From positions 1 to 38,221 of the forward strand of contig CABUBY010000003.1 of the NCBI GenBank assembly GCA_902489955.1: DNA of 38,221 nt. Reading direction: 5' to 3'. This document shows positions 9,104 through 18,462 of the stretch, one piece after another. Below the pieces are notes generated by a model. The model saw only the letters and a list, made by a program, of their open reading frames with translations. It had not been told where the DNA came from and searched no databases. This DNA is from an uncultured Collinsella sp. (lineage in GTDB: Bacteria > Actinomycetota > Coriobacteriia > Coriobacteriales > Coriobacteriaceae). Numbering within the stretch: the first letter of the stretch is position 1; every line of letters starts with the position of its first letter. A program made the translations under genes and the position numbers.

Positions 9104-9184
9104 TCTGAAATAAATCCTAGGCCTCGCCCCAAAATAGTTCGCCAAGGTTTACTATTACGTTCATAAAGTAGTACGAGGCTAACA

Positions 9185-9910
<726 letters not shown>

Positions 9911-9918
9911 GCGGCGCC

Positions 9919-12585
9919 ATGACACCTCTCGCAAAACGTCTCCCGCGCGAGCTGCACCGCAATATCGGCAAGTACCTGGGCATCTTTTTGCTTATGTGCG
10001 GAAGCATCGCCCTTACCTCGGGCTTTTTGCTCGCGGCGCATTCCATCGGTTGCCTTATCGACGGCATGCGCGATGCGTACACGATTGAGGACGGTCGCGT
10101 GACCACCTCCTTCGAGGCCACCAAAGACCAGCTCAAGGCTGCCGAGGGTGCCGCCAGTGACGTCGGCGGCATCACGCTCTACAAGAATTTCTCCATCGAC
10201 GCCATCATCAAAAAGACCGCCGGCGACGACGGCACCAAGCGCACGCTGCGCACCTATGCGCACCGCACCAAGGTCGATATCGCGTCCTACTGTGAGGGCA
10301 AGGAGCCCAAGACGGACGATGAGGTGGCAATCGACCGTGTCTTCGCCACCAACAACGACCTCGCCGTGGGCGATAAAGTCGAGCTTGAAGGCAGAAGCTA
10401 CACCATCTGCGGCATCATGACCCAGCCCGATAGCCAGGCGCTGTTCCTCAACAATTCGGACTTTACGGTGAACACCATCACCTATGGCGTGGCCGAGGTT
10501 ACCGATGCCGGTTTTGCTGCGCTCGAGGATGTCGGCGGCGCGCCCGCCTATACGTACTCCTTTACCTTTAACGACCGCGACCTCCCCACCGCGGATCGCG
10601 TCGATGCCGAGCAGGATATGGTCGAGGCGCTGACCGATGCCGATGCGCGCGTGGACGACCTCATCGACGCCGATTCCAACCAGGGCATTGGCTATGCGCG
10701 CGACGACGTGGACGGCGACTCCATGATGTGGATGACGTTGCTTGACATCATCATCGTGATCATGGCGTTTGTCTTTGTGGTCCTTACCGACGCCACCATC
10801 GAGGAGGAGAGCGCCATCATCGGCACGCTGCTCGCCAGCGGCTATAGTCGTCGCGAGATTGTGCTTCACTACCTGGCGCTTCCCGCCATCGTAGGCGTGG
10901 TCGCGGCGCTACTGGGCACCGCTCTCGGCATTGCGTTCTTTACCGAGCCCATGCGCAGCCTCTATTACGGTTCGTACAGCCTGCCGCCCTTCCAGGTGTA
11001 CTGGAGCTGGGAGATCTTTGTGAAGTGCGCCGTGGTTCCCGCCGCCGCGCTCATCCTCATCACGCTGGTGGGCCTGCTTCGCAAAATGGGCAAGACGCCG
11101 TTGCAGTTCCTTCGTCACGAGGCGAGCGGCAAGTCGGGTACCAAGCGCGGCTTGCAGCTGCCGGAGCGCATGGGTTTTGTTTCCCGCTTCCGCTTGCGCA
11201 TCTTCCTGCGCAACCTGGGCAACTTTGCCACGCTCTTCGTGGGCATTGCATTTGCGTCGCTGCTGCTGCTCTTTGGCCTGGCGATTCTGCCCACGATGAC
11301 GCACTACGCCGACAACCTCGAGACAAGCCTGGTCGCCGAGCACCAGTACACGCTCAAGGCGCCGCTGGAGCTCGAGGGCACTGCCGAGGAGCGCGAGCAG
11401 TGGTCGGCACTCGAGCGTTTGCAGTCGGTTGACGGCGCACTGCTTTCTGCCGCTCAGGATGCCGATGACGAGCTTGACGACGCGGCCGATACAGCGCAGA
11501 CGGCAGCCGATGCCGCGACCGCGTTTCCGTCTGCCGAGAGCCTGACCGCAGCGCAGAACGCGCTTGCCAAGGTTCAGGACAAGAAGGATGCGCTCTACGC
11601 GCGCCTTGACGATCTTGCCGATGCCCTCGGCTGCGACCGCGATGAGGCCATCGGCCTGATCGACAAGGCCTCTAAGATCGATGCTGACAACGACGATATC
11701 CACCCGGTCAATACGATCGACAATGGCGCGGGCGCAATCGCGCAGGCCGAGAAATACGCCGTCTACCAGCTGCAATACGACCGCGGCGATGGAAATGGCG
11801 AGGAGACGATTTCCGTCTACGGCATCTCGCCCGATTCGCGCTATTGGAAAGACCTCGACGTCGGCGATGGGCGCGTCGTCTTTGGCGGCGGTCTGCTCGA
11901 TAAGTTCGGCTGGAGCGAGGGCCAGAAGGTCACGCTCATCGACAAGTACGAGGGGGAGCATTATTCCCTTGAGTACGCGGGCAAGGACTGTGCCTGGGGC
12001 TCCAAGTCGGACATGAATATCTATATGAGCATCGATGACTTTAACGAGCTGTTCGGCAATGACGCCACCTACTTTAACGGCTATGTGAGCGACGAGAAGC
12101 TCGACCTCGATGCTCGTTACTTTGCCGGCGACACCACGCCCGACGACATGCGGGCCGTGGGCGACCAGTTCATCGGCATGATGAGCAAAATGATCGGCAT
12201 GATGGTTGGCCTCGCGGTGTTTATCTTCCTGCTGTTTATGTATCTACTGACCAAGGCTGTGATCGACCACAGCGCCCGTTCGATTAGCTATATGAAAGTC
12301 TTTGGCTATCGCGATAGCGAGATCTCGCATCTGTACATCCGCTCGATCACGCTGTGCGTGGCGGCGTCGCTCGTGCTGAGTCTGCCGGTCATTATTGGCT
12401 CGCTCACGGCCATCTTCCGCTCGATGCTGCTCGCCTACAACGGCAATATCGAAATCTATGCGCCCGCTTGGTCCATGGTTGCATGCGTCGGCATTGGCTT
12501 TGCGACCTACCTGGTCGTGGCGTTGCTGCACATGCGTTCCATCAAACGTGTGGGCCTGGCCGAAGCTCTCAAGGTGCAGGAGTAG
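9919..12585 (+). CDS. FtsX-family ABC permease, large, two FtsX domains
   Basis: The 888-residue protein starts at ATG 9919, with GGTAGGCGG upstream. An N-terminal helix (about 14-38) precedes an outer MacB-like domain, then the first FtsX block (three helices about 270-400). A further helix near 440-460 is followed by a second large outer domain with an Ala/Asp-rich, probably coiled-coil stretch (about 510-600), then the second FtsX block (about 750-885). The eight to ten helices and two outer domains match the long FtsX permeases common in Gram-positive gut bacteria. Its partner is the ATPase just upstream. The stop codon overlaps a repeat copy at 12584-12610. No regulator gene adjoins the pair. 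Confidence 0.9.
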   Translation: MTPLAKRLPRELHRNIGKYLGIFLLMCGSIALTSGFLLAAHSIGCLIDGMRDAYTIEDGRVTTSFEATKDQLKAAEGAASDVGGITLYKNFSIDAIIKKTAGDDGTKRTLRTYAHRTKVDIASYCEGKEPKTDDEVAIDRVFATNNDLAVGDKVELEGRSYTICGIMTQPDSQALFLNNSDFTVNTITYGVAEVTDAGFAALEDVGGAPAYTYSFTFNDRDLPTADRVDAEQDMVEALTDADARVDDLIDADSNQGIGYARDDVDGDSMMWMTLLDIIIVIMAFVFVVLTDATIEEESAIIGTLLASGYSRREIVLHYLALPAIVGVVAALLGTALGIAFFTEPMRSLYYGSYSLPPFQVYWSWEIFVKCAVVPAAALILITLVGLLRKMGKTPLQFLRHEASGKSGTKRGLQLPERMGFVSRFRLRIFLRNLGNFATLFVGIAFASLLLLFGLAILPTMTHYADNLETSLVAEHQYTLKAPLELEGTAEEREQWSALERLQSVDGALLSAAQDADDELDDAADTAQTAADAATAFPSAESLTAAQNALAKVQDKKDALYARLDDLADALGCDRDEAIGLIDKASKIDADNDDIHPVNTIDNGAGAIAQAEKYAVYQLQYDRGDGNGEETISVYGISPDSRYWKDLDVGDGRVVFGGGLLDKFGWSEGQKVTLIDKYEGEHYSLEYAGKDCAWGSKSDMNIYMSIDDFNELFGNDATYFNGYVSDEKLDLDARYFAGDTTPDDMRAVGDQFIGMMSKMIGMMVGLAVFIFLLFMYLLTKAVIDHSARSISYMKVFGYRDSEISHLYIRSITLCVAASLVLSLPVIIGSLTAIFRSMLLAYNGNIEIYAPAWSMVACVGIGFATYLVVALLHMRSIKRVGLAEALKVQE

Positions 12586-12610
12586 TCATTTAAGAACGTC
12601 CCCAATGACT
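12584..12610. repeat. 27-base palindromic repeat, copy 1
   Basis: AGTCATT and AATGACT form 7-base inverted arms around TAAGAACGTCCCC, and the left arm overlaps the permease stop codon. The whole 27 bases recur exactly at 21096-21122, also just after a stop codon. It looks like a small REP-like repeat. Confidence 0.7.
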
Positions 12611-12694
12611 AGGTGCCGTACTTGACTTTACCTCTGCTTTAACTGGTACCATCCTCTATGTCTGTAACGCCATATAGACCGAGGGGATAGATCT

Positions 12695-13900
12695 ATGACC
12701 GCAACTGCACCCGCAGCACCTGCCAAGGTGTACTTCACCAACTTGCGCACGCATGCTCGCGAGAGCCAGCTTGACAAGCTCAAGCGCCTCATCCGTCACG
12801 CCGGTATCGAGCAGATCGACTTTGAGAACAAGTTCGTCGCCATCAAGATTCACTTTGGCGAGCTGGGCAACCTGAGCTTTTTGCGCCCCAACTACGCCCG
12901 CGCCGTCGCGGATGTCGTCAAGGAGCTGGGCGGCAAGCCCTTCCTCACCGACTGCAACACGCTCTATGTCGGTAGCCGCAAAAACGCGCTCGAGCACATC
13001 GATACCGCCTACCAGAACGGCTTTACCCCGTATGCCACGGGCTGCCAGATCATCATCGCCGACGGCCTTAAGGGCACCGACGAGGCGCTCGTCCCGGTCG
13101 AGGGCGGCGAGTACGTACACGAGGCCAAGATCGGTCAGGCGCTCATGGACGCCGATATCGTGATCAGCCTCACCCACTTTAAGGGCCATGAGCAGGCCGG
13201 TTTTGGCGGCGCCATGAAGAACCTGGGCATGGGAGGCGGCAGCCGTGCCGGCAAGATGGAGCAGCATGCCGCCGGCAAGCCGAACGTCGCGACCGAGCAC
13301 TGCATTGGCTGCCGTGCCTGCGAAAAGATCTGCGCGCACAACGCTATCTCGTTTGACGATACCCGCGAGCGCGAGCTTGCCAACGGCAACACCCGCACGG
13401 TGCACGTGGCTGCCATCGACCACGATCGCTGCGTGGGCTGCGGACGCTGCATTGCGGCATGCAACCAGGACTGCATCAAGCCCGGCTATGAGGCCGCGGC
13501 CGACGTGCTCAACTGCAAGATCGCCGAGTACACCAAGGCCGTTGTCGACGGCCGCCCGAGCTTCCATATCTCGCTCGCCATGGATATCAGCCCCAACTGC
13601 GATTGCCATCCCGAAAACGACACGCCTATCGTCAACGACATCGGCATGTTCGCGAGCTTCGACCCGGTCGCCATTGACCAGGCCTGCGCCGATGCCGTCA
13701 TGGCATCCGAGCCGCTGCCCAACACCGAGCTCACCGATAGCGCGGCCAAGATGGAGCACAATCACGAGCATCTGGAGGGCGAGCAGGCGCGCGACCCCTT
13801 CTGCATCACGCATCCCGACACCGACTGGCGCGCGTGCATCGCGCACGCCGAAAAAATCGGCCTGGGCACGAGCGAGTACGAGCTCATCGAGGTCAAGTAG
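12695..13900 (+). CDS. DUF362 domain protein with two [4Fe-4S] ferredoxin motifs
   Basis: This 401-residue protein carries a DUF362 region (about 10-205) including the VISLTHFKGHEQAGFGGA and GGGSRAGK segments, followed by two ferredoxin-type clusters, CIGCRACEKIC (about 206-216) and CVGCGRCIAAC (about 247-257). A C-terminal DUF362 continuation runs to about 345, and the final segment is His/Glu-rich. GAGGGG lies upstream of the ATG. It has no signal peptide. DUF362/ferredoxin proteins are cytoplasmic redox proteins of unknown reaction, common in anaerobes; the clusters suggest electron transfer. It is monocistronic, with a clear terminator 48 bases downstream. A weak promoter (TTGACT, 19 bases, TACCAT) lies at 12622-12652. 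Confidence 0.9.
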   Translation: MTATAPAAPAKVYFTNLRTHARESQLDKLKRLIRHAGIEQIDFENKFVAIKIHFGELGNLSFLRPNYARAVADVVKELGGKPFLTDCNTLYVGSRKNALEHIDTAYQNGFTPYATGCQIIIADGLKGTDEALVPVEGGEYVHEAKIGQALMDADIVISLTHFKGHEQAGFGGAMKNLGMGGGSRAGKMEQHAAGKPNVATEHCIGCRACEKICAHNAISFDDTRERELANGNTRTVHVAAIDHDRCVGCGRCIAACNQDCIKPGYEAAADVLNCKIAEYTKAVVDGRPSFHISLAMDISPNCDCHPENDTPIVNDIGMFASFDPVAIDQACADAVMASEPLPNTELTDSAAKMEHNHEHLEGEQARDPFCITHPDTDWRACIAHAEKIGLGTSEYELIEVK

Positions 13901-13947
13901 CGCCTAGCTATTGGACAAAACAAGCGCATTTGTAGCGCAACGTTAGC

Positions 13948-13986
13948 AAAAGCCGCCCGTGAGCACAGCGCCCGCGGGCGGCTTTT
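13948..13986. terminator. Bidirectional rho-independent terminator
   Basis: A perfect 12-bp stem (AAAAGCCGCCCG at 13948-13959 with 13975-13986) ends in TTTT and begins with AAAA, so it can act on both strands. It serves the DUF362 gene and may also serve the convergent hydrolase gene. Its right arm runs into the large repeat that starts at 13983. Confidence 0.8.
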
Positions 13987-14114
13987 CGGAAGTGCGGTGA
14001 AAAATCGAATACCGCCGACCACAAACCGTTTTTTGGCAACAAAACCCCTGATAAATTGTTGGTAAAACTGTGGTCTGGTTGGGCTTCCCGCGATTTTCCC
14101 CGCACTTCCGAAAA
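13983..14114. repeat. Nested-hairpin intergenic element, copy 3
   Basis: The outer arms 13983-14007 and 14091-14114 are reverse complements apart from about two differences. Inside, GACCACA (14017-14023) pairs with TGTGGTC (14069-14075), and TTGGCAACAA pairs imperfectly with TTGTTGGTAA. The size and nested layout match the elements at 3339-3502 and 3594-3745, but I see no shared interior sequence, so the grouping is by architecture. Confidence 0.6.
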
Positions 14115-14151
14115 CAGGGGGTCAGATAGACCAGTAAACCGTACTATTTGC

Positions 14152-15117
14152 CTAAAAATACTCGTCGAGGAAGTTGTTGACTGTGCTCCAGTAGAGCTCG
14201 GGGTCAACTTGCGCACTCTTGGCGTGGGTGGCGCCATGGATGGTGAGCTTTTGCTTGACCTTGCTGGCGCACGCGTCGTAGTTTTGGTCGAGCATACTGT
14301 ACGGCACAAAGGTGTCCTTGTCGCCGTGGATAAACAGCATGGGAACCGTCGCGTGTTTGAGTTGCTCCACGCTGCTCGCCTTATGAAAGTCGTAGCCTGC
14401 GCGCACGTTGCACACCAAGTTTGCTACATCGAGCAAGGGAAAGCTGGGCAGGCCGAACACGTCCTTGAGCTGCAGAGAAAACTCGTCCCAAACACTCGTA
14501 TAGCCGCAGTCCTCGATAATGCATTTCACGTTTGCGGGCAGAGATTCCCCCGCGACGTTCATGGCGGTTGCCGCGCCCATCGACTCGCCAAAGACCAGGA
14601 TGCGCGCCTCGGGGTCAGCCTGAACGATTTGATTGATCCATGCGACGATGTCGAGGCGCTCGGGCCAGCCCATGCCGATATAGTCGCCGCCGGAGCGCTC
14701 GTGGGCACGGGCGGCGGGTGCGAGTACGTTCATGCCGCGGTCGTGGAATCGCTTGACGTATCGGGCCATACCGATGGGCTCGTTGGTATATCCATGCAGG
14801 CAGACGGCGTAGTCGTGCGTGCTCTCCGACGCAGCAAAATACCAAGCGGCAAGCTCGGTTCCGTCATCTGCGGTGAGGCCGCTGCTCTCGCGATTCTCTT
14901 TAAACCACGCCCGCGCCTCGGTGTCCTCGGCATCCGGCTGCTCACCTTCTTTGTCGTTCTTGCTATCCTGCATCATCTTCATGGTGTACGGCGCTTGGGG
15001 GTTCAGGGCAAAGTCAAACAAAAAGTTGCCGGCAAACCCCAGCAGCGCTACAACGAGCACCAGCGCAACAATGCCGGCTATCTTGAGCTTTCGATGGGGG
15101 TGTGCGCTTTGAGGCAT
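14152..15117 (-). CDS. Membrane-anchored alpha/beta hydrolase
   Basis: The 321-residue protein has a short basic N-terminus, one membrane helix (about 12-35) and an extracytoplasmic alpha/beta hydrolase domain. Visible catalytic elements are the oxyanion motif LHGY, the nucleophile elbow GESMG, an Asp in HGDKDTFVP and a His in GATHAKS, so it should be active. It resembles the YqkD/Bem46-like serine hydrolases, whose substrates are mostly unknown. AAGGAG sits 8 bases before the ATG. It is transcribed alone from a good promoter (see 15138-15196). Confidence 0.88.
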   Translation of the reverse strand: MPQSAHPHRKLKIAGIVALVLVVALLGFAGNFLFDFALNPQAPYTMKMMQDSKNDKEGEQPDAEDTEARAWFKENRESSGLTADDGTELAAWYFAASESTHDYAVCLHGYTNEPIGMARYVKRFHDRGMNVLAPAARAHERSGGDYIGMGWPERLDIVAWINQIVQADPEARILVFGESMGAATAMNVAGESLPANVKCIIEDCGYTSVWDEFSLQLKDVFGLPSFPLLDVANLVCNVRAGYDFHKASSVEQLKHATVPMLFIHGDKDTFVPYSMLDQNYDACASKVKQKLTIHGATHAKSAQVDPELYWSTVNNFLDEYF

Positions 15118-15137
15118 TTACTGTTCTCCTTAAAGAT

Positions 15138-15196
15138 GTTAATACATCAACATTTAAAACAAGCGCATTATGGATGTTCGCCGTTGATGCGTCAAC
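15138..15196 (-). promoter_or_regulatory. Hydrolase promoter with two operator-like repeats
   Basis: On the minus strand TTGACG (15190-15195) and CATAAT (15167-15172) are separated by exactly 17 bases. Two similar 14-base sites on the plus strand, GTTAATACATCAAC (15138-15151) and GTTGATGCGTCAAC (15183-15196), fit GTTRATRCRTCAAC. One covers the -35 box; the other lies just past the predicted transcription start. This is a typical repressor arrangement; the regulator is not in the window. Confidence 0.6.
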
Positions 15197-15238
15197 AAGC
15201 AAGGAATGGGTAAACAAAGGGTCACATATGGTGCAAAT

Positions 15239-15268
15239 TTCGCACGCACCCAAACGCTTTGATATAGT
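15239..15268 (+). promoter_or_regulatory. Predicted promoter of the hemolysin III family gene
   Basis: An extended -10 (TGATATAGT, box at 15263-15268) has a modest -35 match, TTCGCA (15239-15244), with an 18-base spacer. The transcript would start about 30 bases before the ATG at 15304. Confidence 0.5.
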
Positions 15269-15303
15269 GTTGAGAACTCTTTACGTTGGAGGATGTAACC
15301 GGC

Positions 15304-15987
15304 ATGTCCGATTCGAGCGACAGTTCTAAGCCGCGGCCCAAGACCGCGGCCGTTCCACACTACACGGTGGGCGAGGAGATCATGAACTCCGTCACCCATG
15401 GCGTCGGCTGCCTGCTGGGTATCGCTGGCTTGGTGCTCCTGATCGTATTCGCTGCCCTGCGCGGCGGAGGCCCGGCCCACATGGCCGCGGCGATTGTCTA
15501 TGGTGTCAGCATTATTCTCGAATACCTTGCCTCCACGCTCTACCATGCGATCCAGCCCGCGGGCGCCAAGCGCGTGTTTCGCATCATCGACCACAGCTGC
15601 ATCTACCTGCTCATAGCCGGCAGCTATACGCCGTTTTGCCTCATCACGCTTGCAAACGACGGCGGCCCTGCGCTGTTCTTTGCCGTATGGGCCATCGCCA
15701 TTATCGGCATTGCACTCGAGTGCTTTTTGCGCGAGCGTCAGCCGCACTGGGTAAGCGGCCTGGTCTACCTGCTGATGGGCTGGCTCGTCGTCTTTAAGCT
15801 GCCCGAGCTCGTGGCGCTGCTGAACCCCGTCGCGCTTGCCCTGCTCGCCGTCGGCGGCGTGTGCTATACCGTGGGCGTGCCGTTCTATATCGCCAAAAAC
15901 GTGCGCTATCTGCACAGTGTTTTCCACTTGTGGGTGCTCGCTGGCAGCATCTTCCAGTTCATGGCGGTGATCCTCTTCGTAATCTAG
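15304..15987 (+). CDS. Hemolysin III family (PAQR-like) membrane protein
   Basis: The protein has 227 residues with about seven membrane helices after a polar N-terminus of ~25 residues. Family signatures are present: EEIMNSVTHGVG near the start, STLYHA, DHSCIYLLIAGSYTPF and HSVFHLWV. The conserved Ser, His and Asp residues that form the metal site in the PAQR fold are in place. GGAGG lies 11 bases upstream of the ATG; an in-frame TTG at 15286 overlaps it and is less likely. In bacteria the YqfA/Hly-III proteins are thought to act in membrane lipid homeostasis; hemolysis is only a historical name. It precedes the CNNM gene by 107 bases. Confidence 0.92.
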   Translation: MSDSSDSSKPRPKTAAVPHYTVGEEIMNSVTHGVGCLLGIAGLVLLIVFAALRGGGPAHMAAAIVYGVSIILEYLASTLYHAIQPAGAKRVFRIIDHSCIYLLIAGSYTPFCLITLANDGGPALFFAVWAIAIIGIALECFLRERQPHWVSGLVYLLMGWLVVFKLPELVALLNPVALALLAVGGVCYTVGVPFYIAKNVRYLHSVFHLWVLAGSIFQFMAVILFVI

Positions 15988-16094
15988 CGACCGCGCCCAC
16001 GGCCCCGCTCGCGCGGGCGACCGGCGCAATTGCCGTATCCGCCATCAACGTTTTACCTTAACGTCCCGAATCTTGGAGGTTCGAGAAACTCCCG

Positions 16095-17468
16095 ATGGAC
16101 ATAACCATCTCTCTTATTACCACGCTCGTCCTGACGCTTATCAACGGCTACTTCTCCATGTCCGAGATGGCTCTCACCACGGCTAAGCGCGCCGTGTTGG
16201 AGCACGATGCCGAGGAGGGCGATAAGCGCGCCGAGCGCGCCGTCCAGCTCGCTGCCGACTCCGATCAGCTGTTGGCCACCATCCAGGTCGCCATCACGCT
16301 CGTGGGCTTCGCCTCATCCGCCGTTGCCTCGACGAGCCTGTCCGACCCGCTTGCCACGTGGCTCATGAGCTTTGGCATCGCGCCGCTTTCCGCCATCGCG
16401 CGCGGCCTGGCGCCGGTCATCATCACCGTCGCTGTCGCCTTTGTGTCCATCGTGATCGGCGAGCTCGTGCCCAAGCGCATCGGTCTGGCCAACGCCGAGG
16501 GCGTATCCAAGCAGGTCGTGGGGCCGCTTTCCGTGTTCCAAAAGATCGCCCGCCCGCTCGTGTGGCTGACCGGTGCCTGCTCCGATGGCCTGGCCCGCAT
16601 CCTGCGCATCAAGAGCGCCGACGACCGCCAAAACGTCTCGGAGGAAGAGATCAAGTACATGGTCTCGGAGCAGGACGACCTGCTCGACGAGGAAAAGCGC
16701 ATGATCCACGAGATCTTCGACCTGGGCGACACTGTTGCCCGCGAGGTCATGGTCCCGCGCGTGGACACCACCATGTGCGAGGACGACGAGACGGTCGCCG
16801 ACGTGCTGTCCACCATGCGCCAGACCGGCTTCAGCCGCATCCCCGTCTATCACGAGGACCCCGACAATGTCGCGGGCATTGCGCACATCAAGGACCTGAT
16901 CCAGCCCGCGCTCGACGGCAAGGGCGACCAGCCCATCGCCGGCTTTTTGCGCGACGCCACCTTTGTGCCCGATACCAAGGACATCCTGCCGCTGCTGTCC
17001 GAGATGCAGACCTCGCACGACCAGATCGTGGTCGTCGTGGACGAGTACGGCGGCACGGCCGGCATCATCACCATCGAGGACATCGTCGAGGAGATCGTCG
17101 GCGAAATCGAAGACGAGTTCGACCCCGACAACAAGTACCTCACGCGCCTTTCGCGCCGCGAGTGGCTCGTCGATGGGCGTTTTTCGTGCGATGACGCGAT
17201 TGAGCTTGGTTGGCCGCTCGAGGAAAGCGATGATTATGAGACCATCGCCGGCTGGATTTTGGAGCTTTGCGACTCGGTGCCCGACATCGGAGAGGTGTTT
17301 GAGGTCGCAGGGTACAAATTCAAGGTACAGTCGATGCGTGGCCAGCGCATCTCGCTCATTCGCGTGATCGCTCCGGCCGAAACCGATAAGAAGGATTCCG
17401 AGTCCTCGGCAGAGAAGCCGGCGGCGTCGGGCGCGGGTTCTGCGGACCCGCACGACGGCGACGAGTAG
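16095..17468 (+). CDS. CNNM/CorC-family protein (DUF21, CBS pair, CorC_HlyC)
   Basis: The protein has 457 residues. An N-terminal DUF21 membrane domain (about 1-185, four helices, with GYFSMSEMAL near the start) is followed by a CBS pair (about 210-335) and a CorC_HlyC domain (about 350-432). The last 25 residues are a Ser/Ala/Asp-rich tail. Proteins of this layout, such as MpfA and CorC, are linked to Mg2+ or Co2+ efflux and resistance. GGAGG is 15 bases before the ATG, further than usual, but no alternative in-frame start exists. The next gene begins 24 bases downstream, so they form an operon. Another magnesium-related locus lies at 21415-24530. Confidence 0.92.
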   Translation: MDITISLITTLVLTLINGYFSMSEMALTTAKRAVLEHDAEEGDKRAERAVQLAADSDQLLATIQVAITLVGFASSAVASTSLSDPLATWLMSFGIAPLSAIARGLAPVIITVAVAFVSIVIGELVPKRIGLANAEGVSKQVVGPLSVFQKIARPLVWLTGACSDGLARILRIKSADDRQNVSEEEIKYMVSEQDDLLDEEKRMIHEIFDLGDTVAREVMVPRVDTTMCEDDETVADVLSTMRQTGFSRIPVYHEDPDNVAGIAHIKDLIQPALDGKGDQPIAGFLRDATFVPDTKDILPLLSEMQTSHDQIVVVVDEYGGTAGIITIEDIVEEIVGEIEDEFDPDNKYLTRLSRREWLVDGRFSCDDAIELGWPLEESDDYETIAGWILELCDSVPDIGEVFEVAGYKFKVQSMRGQRISLIRVIAPAETDKKDSESSAEKPAASGAGSADPHDGDE

Positions 17469-17492
17469 GGCAAGGAAGAGTAGGGGAGAGTT

Positions 17493-18326
17493 ATGGCAGG
17501 CCTGTTCAACATCCTTAAGGTCACCGTCAGCGAGGACAAGATTTGCGCGCACGTGCTGGTGAACCCCGGCATGCCGCTCATGACCTCGGAGGATATCGAG
17601 GCTACGGCGCGCGTGTACTACCTGGTGCCCGCGATTGCCAAGCACCTGTGCCTGGGCGATTCGGGTCGTGAGTTCCAGGACTGCATGGGCCAGACCGAGC
17701 TTTGCCACCTGCTGGAGCACGTGACGGTCGAGCTCATGAACGAGACCGGGCTTGCCGGCAGCATCTCGTGCGGTCGCACGCGCGTGAGCGAGCATGACGA
17801 GCGTGTCTTTGAGGTTGAGCTTTCGTGCCCCGACGACGCACTGGCCATCGGCGCGCTGTCTTCGGCCACCTTTATGATGGATTGGGCCTATCTGCACGCC
17901 GACCAGCCTACCCCCGACGTGGAAGGCACGGTCGCGGGCCTGCGCAACCTGGTGCTGGGCATGCGCGCCGAGGCCGAGGGCAAGGATCCTCACGAGGCCG
18001 TCGCCGCTGCGAACGGCGAAGATGCTGCCGAGGACGAGGGCGCTGACGAGGGCGATGTGCCGGTCGACGCCGAGCCCGTTGCCGATGCGACCGCCGAGCC
18101 CGTTCCCACCGAGCCCCAGGGCGTCCCCAACTTTGACGACGAGCCCCAGGTGGCGATTGATACCGAGGGTGCGGTTGCCGAGAACCACGAGGCCTCCGCT
18201 GCCGTCTTTGGCGGTGCGGCGACGGTTCCGGCAGGACCTGCGCATGAGGGCGGTCTGCCGCTCGTGGACGGCGCCGGCGAGGACCCGGGTGCCACGGTGG
18301 CCATGCCGGCTATGCCCCAGGAGTAG
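17493..18326 (+). CDS. Free-standing protein resembling the cyanophycin synthetase N-domain
   Basis: This 277-residue protein has a folded part (about 1-160) and an acidic, Ala/Pro-rich low-complexity tail (about 160-277). The folded part contains HLLEHVTVEL, then a GRTR motif after ~20 residues, then a strand and helix rich in acidic residues. The spacing and wording recall the N-terminal domain of cyanophycin synthetase CphA1 (GHxxEHVALELQ, then GFGRTR). The ATP-grasp and Mur-ligase-like catalytic domains are absent, and no cyanophycin gene is nearby. It could be a binding or scaffold protein that borrowed the domain. GGGGAGAG precedes the ATG. It follows the CNNM gene in one operon. The similarity is recalled from motifs, not computed. 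Confidence 0.7.
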   Translation: MAGLFNILKVTVSEDKICAHVLVNPGMPLMTSEDIEATARVYYLVPAIAKHLCLGDSGREFQDCMGQTELCHLLEHVTVELMNETGLAGSISCGRTRVSEHDERVFEVELSCPDDALAIGALSSATFMMDWAYLHADQPTPDVEGTVAGLRNLVLGMRAEAEGKDPHEAVAAANGEDAAEDEGADEGDVPVDAEPVADATAEPVPTEPQGVPNFDDEPQVAIDTEGAVAENHEASAAVFGGAATVPAGPAHEGGLPLVDGAGEDPGATVAMPAMPQE

Positions 18327-18405
18327 GCCTAGGCGTTTATCACCATCACATACCTGCGCCTTTGCCGTACGCAGATGAGCGGAGCGGCAAGTGATGCGCT
18401 GCGGG

Positions 18406-18411
18406 TATAAT
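18406..18411 (+). promoter_or_regulatory. Perfect -10 box before the YtxH gene
   Basis: TATAAT stands 51 bases before the ATG at 18463. No convincing -35 hexamer lies at 16-18 bases upstream, so an activator or a weak promoter is possible. Confidence 0.45.
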
Positions 18412-18462
18412 GGACAGCATTCAAACGGTGGGCACCGACGTGCCCGCAGGAGAGGAATGATC

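Noticed and set aside
12622..12652. Strong promoter before the DUF362 gene
   Set aside because: TTGACT and TACCAT are 19 bases apart and the -10 match is poor; mentioned only as weak.
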